This document shows, piece by piece, positions 21,922 through 55,400 of a DNA stretch of 64,000 bases. Under the pieces are notes generated by a model. It saw only the letters and a program-made list of their open reading frames with translations. It had not been told where the DNA came from and made no database searches. Location: contig OZ037765.1 of NCBI GenBank assembly GCA_964035545.1, forward strand, positions 18,904,698 to 18,968,697. The letters run 5' to 3'. Positions within the stretch are counted from its first letter, which is position 1, and each line of letters begins with the position of its first letter. The position numbers and the translations under genes are program-made. Source of the stretch: Bugula neritina (taxonomy: Eukaryota; Bryozoa; Gymnolaemata; Cheilostomatida; Bugulidae).

Positions 21922-23530
21922 AAACTCACTTATAATCCTTGTGATTATTCTAGTATGAGACTCATTATATTATATATATGACACTGAAATACCTTTACAA
22001 CATTAGATCAATAATACTATACATATAATTACTGCTCACCATATGTTTTTATGACTTCTGATCACATTTTTTCAGGTAGGTATAGTAATTATTCTGATAT
22101 ATGTTGTAATATTTGCAGTTTATGTTCACTTGGATTAACCTTTTCTTAATATTTTAGTTGATCAATTTAGATTCTGTTTTTGAAAAATATAGCCACCTCT
22201 TGTTTGACAAATTCTAGTACTTGATACAAAGAATTTACAGGTTATAACTAATCTAATTATAATCACCAATTAAATAGACATCAATAAAATAAAGCAATAT
22301 ATCTGCATAATTTCTTTTCCTACGCATTTTTAACTACAATTTACAATAGTATAACCAAAAAGTTTTGAAACCTTATGTTCATACAATCAACTTTGTGTGA
22401 TACAACTAAAATTACTATTTCGTCTAAATTTTATAACAAAGCGAATTATTTTTTTGGTGCTCAAACATTCATTTCAGTTGATAAGACTTTATGAATCAAA
22501 CTTTTGAAAAGTTGGACTTTGAGTAAAAAAAATGCTGTTTATTTCATAATAAACCAGCTAGCAACTGTATAAAGTTTTAGGTTTCAGCTATTAAATAGTA
22601 TAATAATATCGTAATATTATTTTCTTTAAACACTTATGAGAATACCAAAGAAAGTAACAAATCATGTAGGCTATGCATTAACTTTGTGTGTGCTTCTTTT
22701 GGGAAATTCAACTTTAATAAATATAAATTTATTTAGATTTGCTATACAATGCAAAAATAAAAAAATGATTGTAATACGTGATATAATTATATATTTCTAT
22801 CTAAAATAACGCTATGCTAAATGTATCAACCTTAAAACTTTTTCTAATCCACAAGTATTTTGTGTATTGCTTTTTATCAAATCAACTTACTTATGATAAT
22901 AATATAATAACCGATTAAAAAAAAGCAATTTTTCCATACAATATGATTTAGCACTATATTACAGAAATTGTAGGTTTATAATTAATGAAGTTACTAATTG
23001 CGTGTGATGCTAATTGCACACATGCGGCGTGTGATGTTTACTACTTATTATAGTTAAAGATGATGATTTAAATTTTTACACTAACTTATGCGATTAATAT
23101 TAATAAAGAAACTGAAAGCTGTAATATGCTAAATAAACTTGCCATTGAAAAACTCAACAGATCTGAATGCTAGATCAGCTTCAACCTTTTGAACTGCGTT
23201 ATTTTTCTAATTGCATTACTCACTGCATTGTCTGGGAATATGACAACTACGCTAAGGACTCAAAACAGTGACACAAAACTATAAGTATATGTAATATGCC
23301 AACAATAACAAAATCTATATTACATATTATAGAAATATGCTTGCCTATGTTTGCTAAACCTAAATATAAGATGACGTACTCTTACTTACAATGATATAAT
23401 CATAATATTGTATATGAAGTGATTATCAAAATTTACTATAATAAAATAAACCATGCTCATTGGTTAGCTCAACTTCTTATCTTCATTTGTTGCATCAGCA
23501 TTATCCAGTGTTGTCAAGGCTAGCTATCAA
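21922..23530. other. Intergenic between E3 and E1
   Basis: AT-rich, no gene seen. The first 150 bp are homologous to the 3' flank of E2 (52476-52330, inverted). The rest shows nothing recognisable apart from a short GTGTGATG-containing palindromic patch near 23000. Confidence 0.4.
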
Positions 23531-23539
23531 TATAAAAGG
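23531..23539 (+). promoter_or_regulatory. TATA box of esterase E1
   Basis: TATAAAAGG lies 55 bases before the E1 start codon, the right distance for a start site near 23560 and a short 5' UTR. Confidence 0.6.
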
Positions 23540-23593
23540 TGACACACTATACAGGTGCTCTGTATAATAGTGTTGATATTCAAGAATAAGAGT

Positions 23594-32113
<8,520 letters not shown>

Positions 32114-32829
32114 AAACCCAGACATCTAAAGCCACAATTTTTAACTGTGCCTATAATATTGTACTGTATTTCCTTTTGCTATAGTAACAGTTTGATTTTT
32201 GTTATTAGTGAAATAATGCGATTGCTGTAGTATAATTACTTTATTTTAAAAGGTAAATAAACCAATTCTTTAGAATCCTTCAATTTTATAAAAAAAGCAA
32301 GTAATTTATAAATTTTTATTCAGTAACTTTTTTTCTATACTAATTGAATAATCATACATAATTGAAAAAATTGTTGATTACTAAACTACAGTACATATTA
32401 TATTCTTACGTACATTAAAATTTTTTAACTTATTTTGTAAATGTTGTTACATAAATTATATGCTTTGCTTTAAATGAGCAAGTATATCGAAATTCAAAAT
32501 ATGCTAACAGCACCTTGTTATAAAAGAAAGCTATTATAAAAGTGTATATATGAGTTTATTTATAACGCACAGAAATTATATATATTGAAATAACTGTATG
32601 TATTATGTCAAAACATATACAAACAAAATTATTATAATGCTTGTTTGAGGCTATAGAGAAAATACATTCAAATAGAACTGTATTAGTTATTAACAATGCA
32701 TTCTCAACATACTCCTCAACACAGCATGTGAACTGAACATATTATATGTCTTCTTATAAATATTAAACAATATTCCAGTAGAGAATTCTAATATTACTGT
32801 TCACTCAGTTATCAACAACCATTACAGTG

Positions 32830-34445
32830 TTGATGTCATTATACATCCCATCTGCATTGTGTTGATCTGAGCAGCTAAAGAGTTGTCACATCTCATCCTT
32901 TCTTCATGCAACTCAATCTCTTCACAGTATTTGAAAGGATGTTTTAACAGTCTGCAACTAGAGTTGTAGTAGTATATCAAGTAGTATATCAAATTGAAAT
33001 AAATGTATAAAAATGTTATCATATATTATTATACTGCAAGCATTAATTTGATATGTAAGTAAATGCATATACAAAAAATTCTGTCTTTTTAGTCAACCCA
33101 ACATGATAAATAGTATATGCATTGCATTGTTGCTTGAATAATATTGTAAACTTAATATCATCACAACTATTACTGTTGCAAGAGCTTTTTCGTAGCTTTC
33201 AGAAAGCCCTTGTGTATTGAAAGCTTTTTGTGAAAGCTTTCCTGATAGCTATTTACTGACAGTTTTTGTTCAATGAATCAGTGTAGCTCAATTTTCCTCC
33301 TGCTAAAGATGCAGGCAATCTATACTTAATTGTCAAAATACTTGCAAGTATCAAGTATTATATTATCTTTTGTTTTGAACTCCGTTAACTAAATCTTTTG
33401 TCAGCTATGTAAATAATGTTAAGTTAACAAGATGTTTGTAATTTTTATGGTTATATGTTACAGTATGAGTGTGAGTTCAAGTTTAAGTCTATCTTAGGAA
33501 ATATACTGTTGGCAATAGACAGAAAATAGAGTTGTGACCTGCTTCTGTGTCCTCCATCCATTCACTCTTCATTAAATGAGTCGCAATACATAGGCATCCG
33601 TGCCAAACAGCGCCGCAACAGCAACAATTATCAGCTGATACAGTAACCATTATAATCAGCTGTTACAATTACATAGACCAAGATAATATAATTGTTTACC
33701 TGTGTTAATATAACTATCATAAACCTGATGAGCTGTGACTTTGATATGATTGAGTTATTGTATAATTTCTGTATGACATTCAACTCCTGCTCCAGCTCTA
33801 TTCTTTCTTCCTTTTATAAATTACCAAACAAGTTTTATAAGTTTTACTACCTTAAGTGACAAGTGAAATCAATATTTATTTATTATTCAAATTAGTAGCT
33901 GCATGTAAGAAATGCTATGCAAAGGTTTAGGTTAAAAATTCAAATTGAAAAAAGTAATATTTAGACATGACGTGATGATAAACACAACATTTTACCCACT
34001 GCAGACTTAATTTATTCTGTAAGACCCTCTTAATCCACATTCTCTCTCCTTTACTAAACACAGTAAATGAGTACACAGTAGTTGAAGTGATAGACATGAT
34101 GAGTATTAATATTAGTTCAGTAAATTTCTGCTCAATAAACTCTCTTGGCTGATGCAAATCAAGTTTGTGACTTTGTGCTGTGGAGTTATGTTTTTGATTG
34201 TTGAACGTGTTATGAAGTTAGCATATTGCATCAGGATTTGAATTTATATATTATGCAAAATTCTAATTTGGTAATATGACATTAGAATTAAAATAATAAT
34301 ACTATTTAAATTCACTTGTTTTACTGTCCCACAAAAATCATATTTAGTTGTAAATAAACCACAAAGCAGTTTTTTAAATTATGTTTTGAGAAGTTTGTTT
34401 CAATCAGGATGACATATTATGCTATTGTAAATTAAGTTTATTATT
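32830..34445 (-). pseudogene. Copy 3 of the decayed membrane-protein gene
   Basis: Same segment order as copies 1 and 2. Segment A (about 34230-34005) is open with QPREFIEQKF, a hydrophobic helix and KGERMWIKRVLQ, but has an extra TTA and a GTGGGT at the donor position. Segment B (about 33825-33700) is open to a clean CAG/GTAAAC donor. Segment C (about 32950-32830) encodes CEEIELHEERM then DNSLAAQINTM. A solo LTR (33174-33667) interrupts the intron between B and C. Phases between segments do not join cleanly, so I call it decayed, though missing small exons could change this. Confidence 0.45.
33174..33667. mobile_element. Solo LTR, 494 bp, with 5-bp target duplication
   Basis: It starts TGTTGC and ends GTTACA, flanked on both sides by ATTAC (33169-33173 and 33668-33672). 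Copy 1 of the surrounding duplication (around 300-315) has the uninterrupted site, ACTATTACATAGACC. That is direct proof of insertion after the duplication. No internal retrotransposon coding remains. It is a different family from the 12.3-19.8 kb element. Confidence 0.88.
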
Positions 34446-35270
34446 TAGTATGTATAGTATTTAATATAGTATGTATAGAATAGTATGTATAGTATATAAT
34501 ATTTATAGAATAGTATGTATAGTATAGTGTGTATAGTATACGGTATGCGTAGTACAGTATGTATAGTATAGTATTTATAGCGTAGTATGTATAGTATAAT
34601 ATGTATAGTATAGTATATGTAATTTATAGTATATATAGCATCTATTATAGTAGGTATATATAGCATAGTATAGTATAGTATAACAAATAGTATAGTATAT
34701 AATATAATCTACTATACTAAATTACAGCATAGTATATGCTATATTACTATATGCTATACTATACTATACTGCACTACACTACACTATACTATACTGCACT
34801 ACACTACACTACACTATACTGTACACTACTGCACTGCACTGCACTGCACTGCACTGCACTGCACTGCACTGCACTGCACTGCACTGCACTGCACTGCACT
34901 GCACTGCACTGCACTGCACTGCACTGCACTGCACTGCACTGCACTGCACTGCACTGCACTATACTGTATTATATATACGATCCTATGTACTATACTAGAT
35001 TTGGTCACCTTTCACCGCCATAGTCCTGCGCGGGTGGCGAGACTATACTAGATACTATACACTATATTATACTGTATACTATGCTATACTATACTATATT
35101 ATACAATATATTATACTGTGCTATACTATACATAGTATAGCATATAGCTAGTATAGTATATATAGTATAGTATATACTATATACTATACATAGTATAGCA
35201 TATAGCTAGTATAGTATATATAGTATAGTATAATATACTATACTATATGGTATAGTATATAGAATGGAGT
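34446..35270. repeat. Pentanucleotide and palindromic TATA-type satellite
   Basis: The left part (34446-34690) is rich in AGTATGTATAGTATAG and the right part in its complement CTATACTATAC, so the block can fold back on itself. The centre (about 34826-34960) is nearly pure (CTGCA)n, grading into CTACA and CTATA units. Near 35124 and 35186 a 62-bp unit containing AGTATAGCATATAGCTAG is duplicated in tandem. ORFs across it are artefacts. Confidence 0.9.
35004..35042. repeat. Orphan 39-bp GC-rich motif, copy 2
   Basis: GTCACCTTTCACCGCC and CTGCGCGGGTGGCGAGA sit within the AT-rich satellite, 34/39 identical to 29897-29935. Confidence 0.6.
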
Positions 35271-35926
35271 ACCAGAATGTCAACAATTCACTCCTCATTT
35301 TATCTTATAAAATACAATATTATAATATTATATTGTATTTTACTATATTATACAATAAAACTTTGTCTAGCACTTTATTACATTGCATTAGGTTTTATTA
35401 TATTATATTATGCATGGTTATATTATGCAATGTTATATTATTTCATATTGTATAGTGTTGTATTTTATTAAATTATATTATGTTTTACTATCTTTGATTA
35501 TAATATATCATACTTCAATATATCATATTACTTTGTATTATATCAGGCTATATTATGTTATATTCTGCTATATATTGCATTAAATTATATTGTTTAGCAT
35601 ATAATCATATAGCCACTCTATTATAAAAAAAACTATGTTAGCAAAATCCTCATGTCACAACTCATAAATATTTTATCACATCTCCATAGTGCAGTAAACT
35701 GTAGCGTAGCAAGTTATGAAACAACAGACTGAATCTAATCAACTTTTGCTCTGTATTTTATTTTCACTTTTGATATTGCAGGTGAACCACCATGGCTGCA
35801 CATCCTTTTATCTTGAGAGAAAATTTGTCAGATATTTTGCTAAAAGTTTTTAGTCTGATCACAAATATTGCTTGTGACTTTTGCATTTAATCGTAACTAT
35901 ACATAGCAACATATTCTGTCTCCAAA
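35271..35926. other. AT-rich spacer upstream of the DOMON gene
   Basis: 35300-35600 is almost entirely TATTATA-type low-complexity sequence. No gene or clear promoter element is seen. Confidence 0.4.
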
Positions 35927-47548
<11,622 letters not shown>

Positions 47549-49856
47549 GCTAGGTTGATACTCTGAGGCTACTCAGTGAGTGTTTACTATATGTTTTGGG
47601 ACACAATCATTGTGGTATTTTAGGAACAATTTTTGTTTACGCAAGATATTTTTTGCCTGATACAGTAACAACAACTATAGTATATAAACTCTTGGCAAAC
47701 TTAGTATAATCAATTGGCAGCACTCTTAAAAAAAATTGTTGTAATTTTAATCTACTATTTTTACAATATTATTTGCTGGCGCTGTCTATGAAGGACCAAA
47801 AAGTTTTTACCAGCAAGTTTATCAGCGAGTTTAACAGCAAGTATAATCACACAATAAACTTCTGCGTCTGAAAATTCCAGGTGTATTCATGTGGGCGAGT
47901 TACAAAAACAATTAGGAGGTTAAAGTTAATTCAATATATTAACTTGTTGAAATTTAATACAATCTTACTTAAATGTGTTCTAAAGCACACCTTAAAGTTA
48001 TTTATAATTTTTTTTATTTTCATGTGACAGAAATGTTTCAAAAGTTAATTCAACTTATTTTTTGTTTAAAACTTGCAATGACCCGTATATTTAAAACAAA
48101 GCAGGTGCCTAGTCGGCTTACTCATATATTATTTTCTTTTTAACTACAAAATATAGTTCAATATTAACTTGCATTTTTGAAATTAACATCGGTAATTGAC
48201 AAACCAATTTAAACCTGTTAAGAAATTCATTTTATCAAATTTAAGAATGTGCCAGTTAATAATGAAAAGGTGCTCGAGCTTAGCTATAATTGACAGATAG
48301 TGACAAAAAGAAATTTTATCTATTATTAGTAAATTGGTTTAAGTATAATTATAGTTGATAAAAATTTATGTTTGTGTAATACACAATGTATTAGAATATG
48401 TTTCACAAAGCTACGAAAAAATTATAAATATTTAAAAACACAAGCTTAATTATGATTTATAAAATACTTTTAGAGTCTATTAAAACAAAATGTAATAGTT
48501 TCAAAGCAAAACTGTGTGAGGTTTTAGTAGGAAAAATTTAATAAAAATTAGCTTTCTTAATTTTAAAATATTAAGAGGTCAACGTAAACATAATTAAAAG
48601 TAATGAGTTTGTTTAATAAGCACATAATTATTTATAGTTTATTTATAGTTTTACACTCAGCATTCAAAGTATACCAACTATAATTGTTTTCTCTTGACAG
48701 AATTTTGGTAGATTTCCTGGTTATGGTCTCAAAAAATTAAACCTTGTACTTGCATTCACACTTGTAATTATACTGAGCAAACACTTGTAGTTGTGAAGTT
48801 TGTTAGACTAAGCTCTTTTAATCGGTTCTTTGCACAAGTCCTTGTCAATATAGCCAGCATACTTAATGGCATGGGCTTCTATACTTCTGATAAACAAAAA
48901 AGTTAGGCAGGATTTATAGCAAGTTGATATAGAAATTTTAGAAAAAATTTATGCAAGTGACATTTTATTTTCAGTTTTTGTTTTATTATATCTTTTTTAA
49001 TTTTAAAACTAATCAAATGCAAAAATTAAGTCTTTTTTAATATTATTTTCTTTCATAAAAGTTGCATATACTATTTTTAGGACTTTAATTTCTATTAGGT
49101 ATTGTTACTTTTCAGAAATAAACTGATTTAATTTTAGACTTTTGCTTACATGCAATATGTGCTGGATTTATAGTTCCGTTCCCATATTCTCAGCTTTGCC
49201 TATTTCATACACATTCTTCTGACCTATATCACCACATATTAATCCGACTCCTGTAATCAGCCAACATATTTATCTATATGTTATATTTATCAATATATTA
49301 TACAAAAAATATTTATCAGTAGCTTCAAATGAATCCGAAGCAAACGTTGTAATTTTCCTACAAGGCCAGAGTAGTGCTCTATGTAAAAATCACCTTACAC
49401 AAGAGATTTTAAAACTTGTATAACTTTTTTAATTATTGTAAAAAAGCTATAATTTAAATTAAATAATATGCAAAATTTTATAAAATAATAATGCATACAG
49501 TTACATATCAATTATATATTTGAATATTTTATTGATAATTTATTTTATAACAAAGAAAAAAGCTTGAAGTTGCTACAAAAATAACTAATTGTGCATGCGA
49601 CTTTTGTAAAATAAAATCTGAGCTGTCACTGTTTGATGCAGTAAAAATGAATTTTGGCTCAAATTTTATTAGCAAAATTATAAGATTGTTTAATCCTACT
49701 GCCTATAAATAGTTGTTTACTGTAGTAAGTTTAGCCAATGAGCTTGTTTACATAAAATTAGACACTTGATGAAGCAATAAACACTGGCAGCCTAGTGAAT
49801 ACTTACAGCTGCAGTGCAGAGGGTGCTAGTGCAATCTTTATTAATCCAGTTTTATT
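47549..49856. other. Intergenic, AT-rich, nothing recognised
   Basis: No ORF of note, RNA gene or clear mobile element is seen between the DOMON gene and repeat R. Confidence 0.4.
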
Positions 49857-50583
49857 TTATTTACTTTTGTATATTAAATAAAGATCAGATGCAATTAAAT
49901 TAGCAAAGTTTCAATATATTTGTTGTATCTTTAACAGTGGCCCATTGTGCCAGAGTACAATGGGCCACAATGGGTCGGTTTTTTTTTATCATGAAAATTT
50001 TATCATTCTGGAGGTTGTGAAGGAGATAGAAACAGCAAACTAATATTTATAATAGACAACCTGTGTAGCATTTAGACTAAATATTATTTAACTATAGTAA
50101 TGTAGTGATTTTCGCAATTCACTATATTATGTGGGTCGACTTATACAAAGCTACTACACCAGGTTATTTACGTTATGACAAGTTTATTATTTACAAGATA
50201 CAGAATTGAATTACTACTACTAACATGAATTAAACGATAATAGCGAGCACTTTACACACAACCATTCTAAATGAAGTCCCAAGCTGCTCTGCCCGGCTAG
50301 CTACTCAGCGAGCTTCCACTACAAGTAGCTAGCTCCACCTGCTATCAATTAACAGTCAGTCCTGATTGGCTGGTATTAGTGGTGCCACTGTCCACCAAAA
50401 GATACAAGTCGGCTGGAAGTTGATGTAGCCATCTCCACAATAATATACAACATAGAGTCGACCCTTTCGATATAATAACTAACAATTAATTGCACTACTG
50501 AAATCCATTACAGTAACTTAAAAAAACAGATGAATGAGAGCAAAATATTCAAAATTTTGCCAATTGTGCCCTCGTTACCCCTA
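49857..50583. repeat. Dispersed repeat R, second copy, split by a solo LTR
   Basis: Collinear with 19881-20163 on both sides of the inserted LTR. It contains GTGGCCCATTGTGCC, GGGCCACAATGGGTC and, at the right end, TTGTGCCCTCGTTACCCC, a relative of the G-rich patch at 10676. This suggests a DNA-transposon family, but no complete copy with both ends is visible. Confidence 0.6.
50101..50512. mobile_element. Solo LTR, 412 bp, with 4-bp target duplication
   Basis: It starts TGTAGTGA and ends CATTACA, flanked by GTAA at 50097-50100 and 50513-50516. The related repeat at 20110-20140 has the unoccupied site. It is not similar to the LTRs at 12.3 or 19.5 kb or to 33174-33667, so it represents a third LTR family. 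Confidence 0.8.
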
Positions 50584-50956
50584 TTATATAACTGTTTGAA
50601 AATTCGAACCATGAATATAAAAAATTTTTCTTTTTTTGAAGATATTATTATCATATTTAAGTTTTTTCTGTAGGAAGCACCATGAATCACTTGTGGATTG
50701 AAGAAAAATATAGTTTTAATAGTGGTGAATTTAGATTGTTGCTATTTACTGCTGCGATGCTTTATTTATTCAATGCCCATAAAATGTAGAAACTTGATTA
50801 TCTCATATACTTATAGAATTTTGGATATAGGCACTTCAAGATATAGTTATATTATAAAAATTTAATATGAAGAATGACAATTATTTTTTCAGTTTTTGTA
50901 ATATAACCCGATTACAAATAAATTTATTTTCATTAATGAATTCTACACAAAAAATA

Positions 50957-51925
50957 TAGGGGAAACCTGGGTGATATGAACCACCCGGGTGATATGGACC
51001 ATGCATGTTTTGCAGTATCCAAAGTTACCAGAAAGTTGGAAAGTGTCTTATTGTTTAGAAATAGGAATATCTAACTTCCTGTCTACATGTTTCAAGCTTG
51101 TCTCTTTGTAATAGAAAACAAAGACACATTTTCTCTTTTTGCTCGTTTTCTTATAACTTTTCACAACTTTTGTGGATATATTTTCATTGAAAAAATTATC
51201 TGAAGTAAGGAGCCTGTATCTACTGATAATGTGTGGAGGGTATGTATAAATACCCAAATAATATATATAATACTTGTCCACTCTCTGTCTGTAGGAATTC
51301 AAAATTTTTGGTGACATGATTTTTGGGTGATATGGACCGCCACTTGGGGGTGATATGGACCGTGGACCATATCACTCAGCAAATTGAATTTTTCTTCTCA
51401 TATACTTTTTTGGAGAAAAATAATACTATTTTTCAAGTATTTCAAACAATGCTAAAGCATTAAACCCCTAAATATTGATTAGACAACATTATAACCAATT
51501 GCTGTAGAATGTGTGCTTGAAATATTCATACTCATGCAATGTATTTTAGATGCCAAGATATTCTTCCAAAAATATTTGAAATGCTTGGGGTTAGAAGACA
51601 CTAAAAGAAGCTGTTACACACTTATTTCAGATCTATTGTTTTATGTTACTTTTTATTATAGAAAAATGCATTTTCAACACAAAAAAGCTGACTTTATGTG
51701 ACAGAGTCTGTGGTGGCCCATATCACCCGAAATTTCAAAAACTCTCCGGGTGATATGGTCCACCAATTTTCAATCATAGCTCAGTCAAGCATCTGTATAG
51801 GAGCTTCAAATTATGTTTGTATATTAGTAGAGATAGCACCCACATGTTGAAACACTAATTTTCAATCAACCATAGTCAGTATGAGCTGTGGGCTTAAGTG
51901 GCCCATATCACCCAGGTTTCCCCTA
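50957..51925. mobile_element. Non-autonomous TIR element, 969 bp including flanking TA
   Basis: TAGGGGAAACCTGGGTGATA at the left is mirrored exactly at the right, giving TIRs of about 22 bp bounded by TA on each side, as for TA-targeting elements. The motif GGGTGATATGG and its complement recur inside, at about 50988, 51328, 51350, 51720, 51755 and at the right end. No transposase ORF is seen, so it is non-autonomous. A superfamily close to Tc1/mariner is only a guess from the TA. Confidence 0.8.
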
Positions 51926-52475
51926 CACAACGCTAATGCATCCTGCTACTTTCTTTGATATTTTTGACATAAATGTTTAAATGATAATATAGTATAACTT
52001 TAATTGATAAAATAATTAAAAACTAAAGTTTTACAAATGCTGGTTTATTATGTAACGAACAGCAACTCTATACCAAAAAGCTTACTTTTTAAAAACTTGA
52101 TTCATGAAGTTTTATCATTTGATACGATAAAGACGACAGTTATTATAGAATGTAATATTTGCTAAGCCATAAATTTTAGATGCATTATTAATTATGAGTT
52201 TATTGGACAAAATCCTTTTGCTAAATAAAAAATTTTGGGAAATTTTTAGTGTGCTATATAATAAATCGTAATTAAATAATGTGCTGCAGGAGAAATGCTG
52301 TAGAAATCTCAGAACAATTACTGCATAAAAGTTGTCATTCTGAGTAATAAAACACATGGTGAGCAGTTATAATATTATATAGTGATCTAATGTTGTGAAG
52401 ATATTTCAGTGACTTGTATAGAATATAATGAGCCATGCATCTACTAGAATTATTCCATCAGTTATAAGTGAGTTA
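51926..52475. other. Intergenic spacer downstream of E2
   Basis: No gene. The last 150 bp match the 3' flank of E3 in inverse orientation. Confidence 0.4.
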
Positions 52476-55400
52476 CTAGAAGAAAAGCAGATGTTTGCTG
52501 ACTAAAAGTATTGTCAGCAGAAACAGGAAGTGTGACAAGACAAAGGTGTTTGCTGAGTTGTCCTCTTTCACATTATCTCCCCTTGAACCTTCTGAGGTGG
52601 TTGCACATTCGACTACAAAGTAAAGCGTAACATGATATTAGGTTGTGTGCAGTTAGAACTATAATATCACTTATACAGAGATGTAGTTGCTATACCATTT
52701 CAAACAAGATATGGCACTAAAGCCTTGTAAAAAAGAAGCAATTATATTCAGCATATGTATAATACTATAATATGTATCAGATGACATTATTCAATCATCT
52801 ATATACAATTGTTTTCATTTGCTGTTACATAAGACTGGAATTGAAGCTGAAAATTTGAAAATGTGAAACCCATAAATAGTTATAGCTGCAGTAACTTCTT
52901 TAAATTATCAATTTCTTTTGACAAAGATACACTGCTGTGCAGGCAGCAGAAACATTTTATAGCAAGGCTTGATTATATTGATGTGACATTACTATTTCAA
53001 GCGAAATAGCTTAAATATTATGCCTGTGTTTTAAGTAGATGTGCATTTAGTGATTTCAATATAAAAATTATCACAAGTTTCTGTAACTATTATCTAAAAA
53101 TTCAAAAGAGGAACTTTCAGTTTAAGCATTTAAAACAGTTGTTATTCATCAATTTCAGGTTTCACACAATGTTTTTCCTGATTCAGGTTATTCAGTATGC
53201 GTATTAGTGGGGAGGAAATATACTTTTCAAACACTACAATAATAAAAATATGAATGATAAATTTGTTATGTATTGTTAAAAATCTAATCAAACACTTTTC
53301 CAAAGTTATTTGAACATGCTATGAAATACTTACTATTAGTAGACATCATTGTGCAATGTTTTAAACACCCATTTCATAGGAAGCCATATTTTTGTGTTGC
53401 TATTTATTTTTTGTACATATAAATATACTTCATGTATTTTGTTCCATAATTCATCTTATTCCTTTTATTTTATTCTATAATATACCGTATTATAATTCTA
53501 TAAACGATCTATAGGAAAGCAAAAAATTCTAATTTCACACCTGGAGCTTTGTCAGACAAAACTTGTAGTCTTCTAGCCTCAAATAAAACACTCTGTACTT
53601 TCTCCAGTCTCTCCTTGTGAGGAGTTGTGATCACACTGATGTTTTTGTTTAAATCCAAAAACTTGTTAGTCTCAGTGTTGAGCTGAGGCCATTCCGGTAC
53701 ATCATCAGGAAGTGCAACTGGCTGGTTGGGGTTTCTAAGTAATATAATATAATATAATTATACGGAATTAATTACTATTGTATCTCCATAACAAGCACAT
53801 GCTAGTCATAGTGTTACAACATATATTTATATTATATCTAATATATGTAAATCATGTAAGTACTATTAATCAGTTGCTACGTAACATATCTGTTGAATGC
53901 AATTTTATTGTAAAATATAAAAATACTCTCAACAAAGCTCAGTCAAACTTTTCACTGTTATATGGCAAAAAAGCAATTATGACCAGATGCTCTTTCTAAC
54001 ATCACCAATAGCATTTACCAGGAATAACACCACTGCACAGACTGGTGTTTACCTATAGGCAGCACCTTAACTAATAAACCATAGCTGCATGATTCCTCCA
54101 TTACCAAATACAACATCAATTATTCAAGAGGTGTTATCATAAGGTATAAATTTTTGAAAAAAATTTAAATTCTAAGCAATACAAGTTTATATCTCACCCT
54201 GATTTAGCAAAATTAGTCCACATAGTCATCATGATATTTGACAGTGGCTGTAGATCTTCGTTTATTGCATTGAAAAACTCCAAGAATGCGCTACTTGCAT
54301 TTGTGAGTGGATTTTCAAGGTAAGCTGTAATAATCAGTGTAAAAATGATTGACTAAAACTAACAGAATAATCATTTGTCTATAAATATAAAGCTCTATTG
54401 CTGCTGTCAACTGTTTTGCGCTAGCTCTGAAAATGTTGCCTAAAAAAATCAGCCTCGTGATAATATTCAATCAAGATGTGTTCTTAAGGTATATAAGCAG
54501 TTAACAATTAAAGCACTTTATGATAGAATATTATAATTAATAAAGTATACCAGCAGATCAACAAATACTATATAGGAAAGTGACCTCCCAGAAAATTTAT
54601 ATCAGATAAAACATACTCTGTTTATTTGTTTTAGATGACCCTGAAAATATATAAACTGATTTGCATGTATATACAATATTTTATTTTGCTAGTTCTTTAA
54701 AATAATAAAACTTTTCATACCTTTGTTCAGCTCATCATTTTGAGCTGCCTGATAGCCTCCAAAGACAAATCTTACTTCAGCAAAATGATCAGCTGAAACT
54801 CTCATCCAATCAGGTACTGGGAAAGGTAATAAGGCAATGGCAGGAGTGAGTTCAGTAAAGTAATAAGCATATGTAGATTGGCTAGAAGAACTGTGTTTAC
54901 TGTGATCCATCAACTTTCTCACTCCGTCCACATTATAATTCAGTTCACCTGTGTTTAAAGTTTAACTTACTTGTTATGACTTGAATAACTACATGTGATA
55001 GCTTTATGGAGAGCAGAGTTCAAACATTGCAACAGTTAGTGATGTAAATTGACATAAAATATTATGCACATTGCAATAGAGAGAATAGTGATAATCATAT
55101 ATTATAATGCAGTAAGCTATAATAACAAGTGTGTGGTTTATCAGCTGTAATAGTCTAACTATTGCTACATCATAATTAGCTTTCACCTTTGAATGTTCAT
55201 TCATACAGAGATATGTAGATACTAAGCATGACCGTATTGAGTCATTACCATGATGTTCATTAAATCAATATCTCAAATTTGAAGTCTCAAATTTCGCATT
55301 CATTAACATCTGGCTAAGCAAATATTTTTTAAATTGTAAAACATAAACTGAATAATTATTTTACCACATACCTAACAAATTAGTACAAGTAAAATTTTCA

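Noticed and set aside
34736-35023. Leu/His/Cys/Thr repeat ORFs on both strands
   Set aside because: Translation of the CTGCA satellite.
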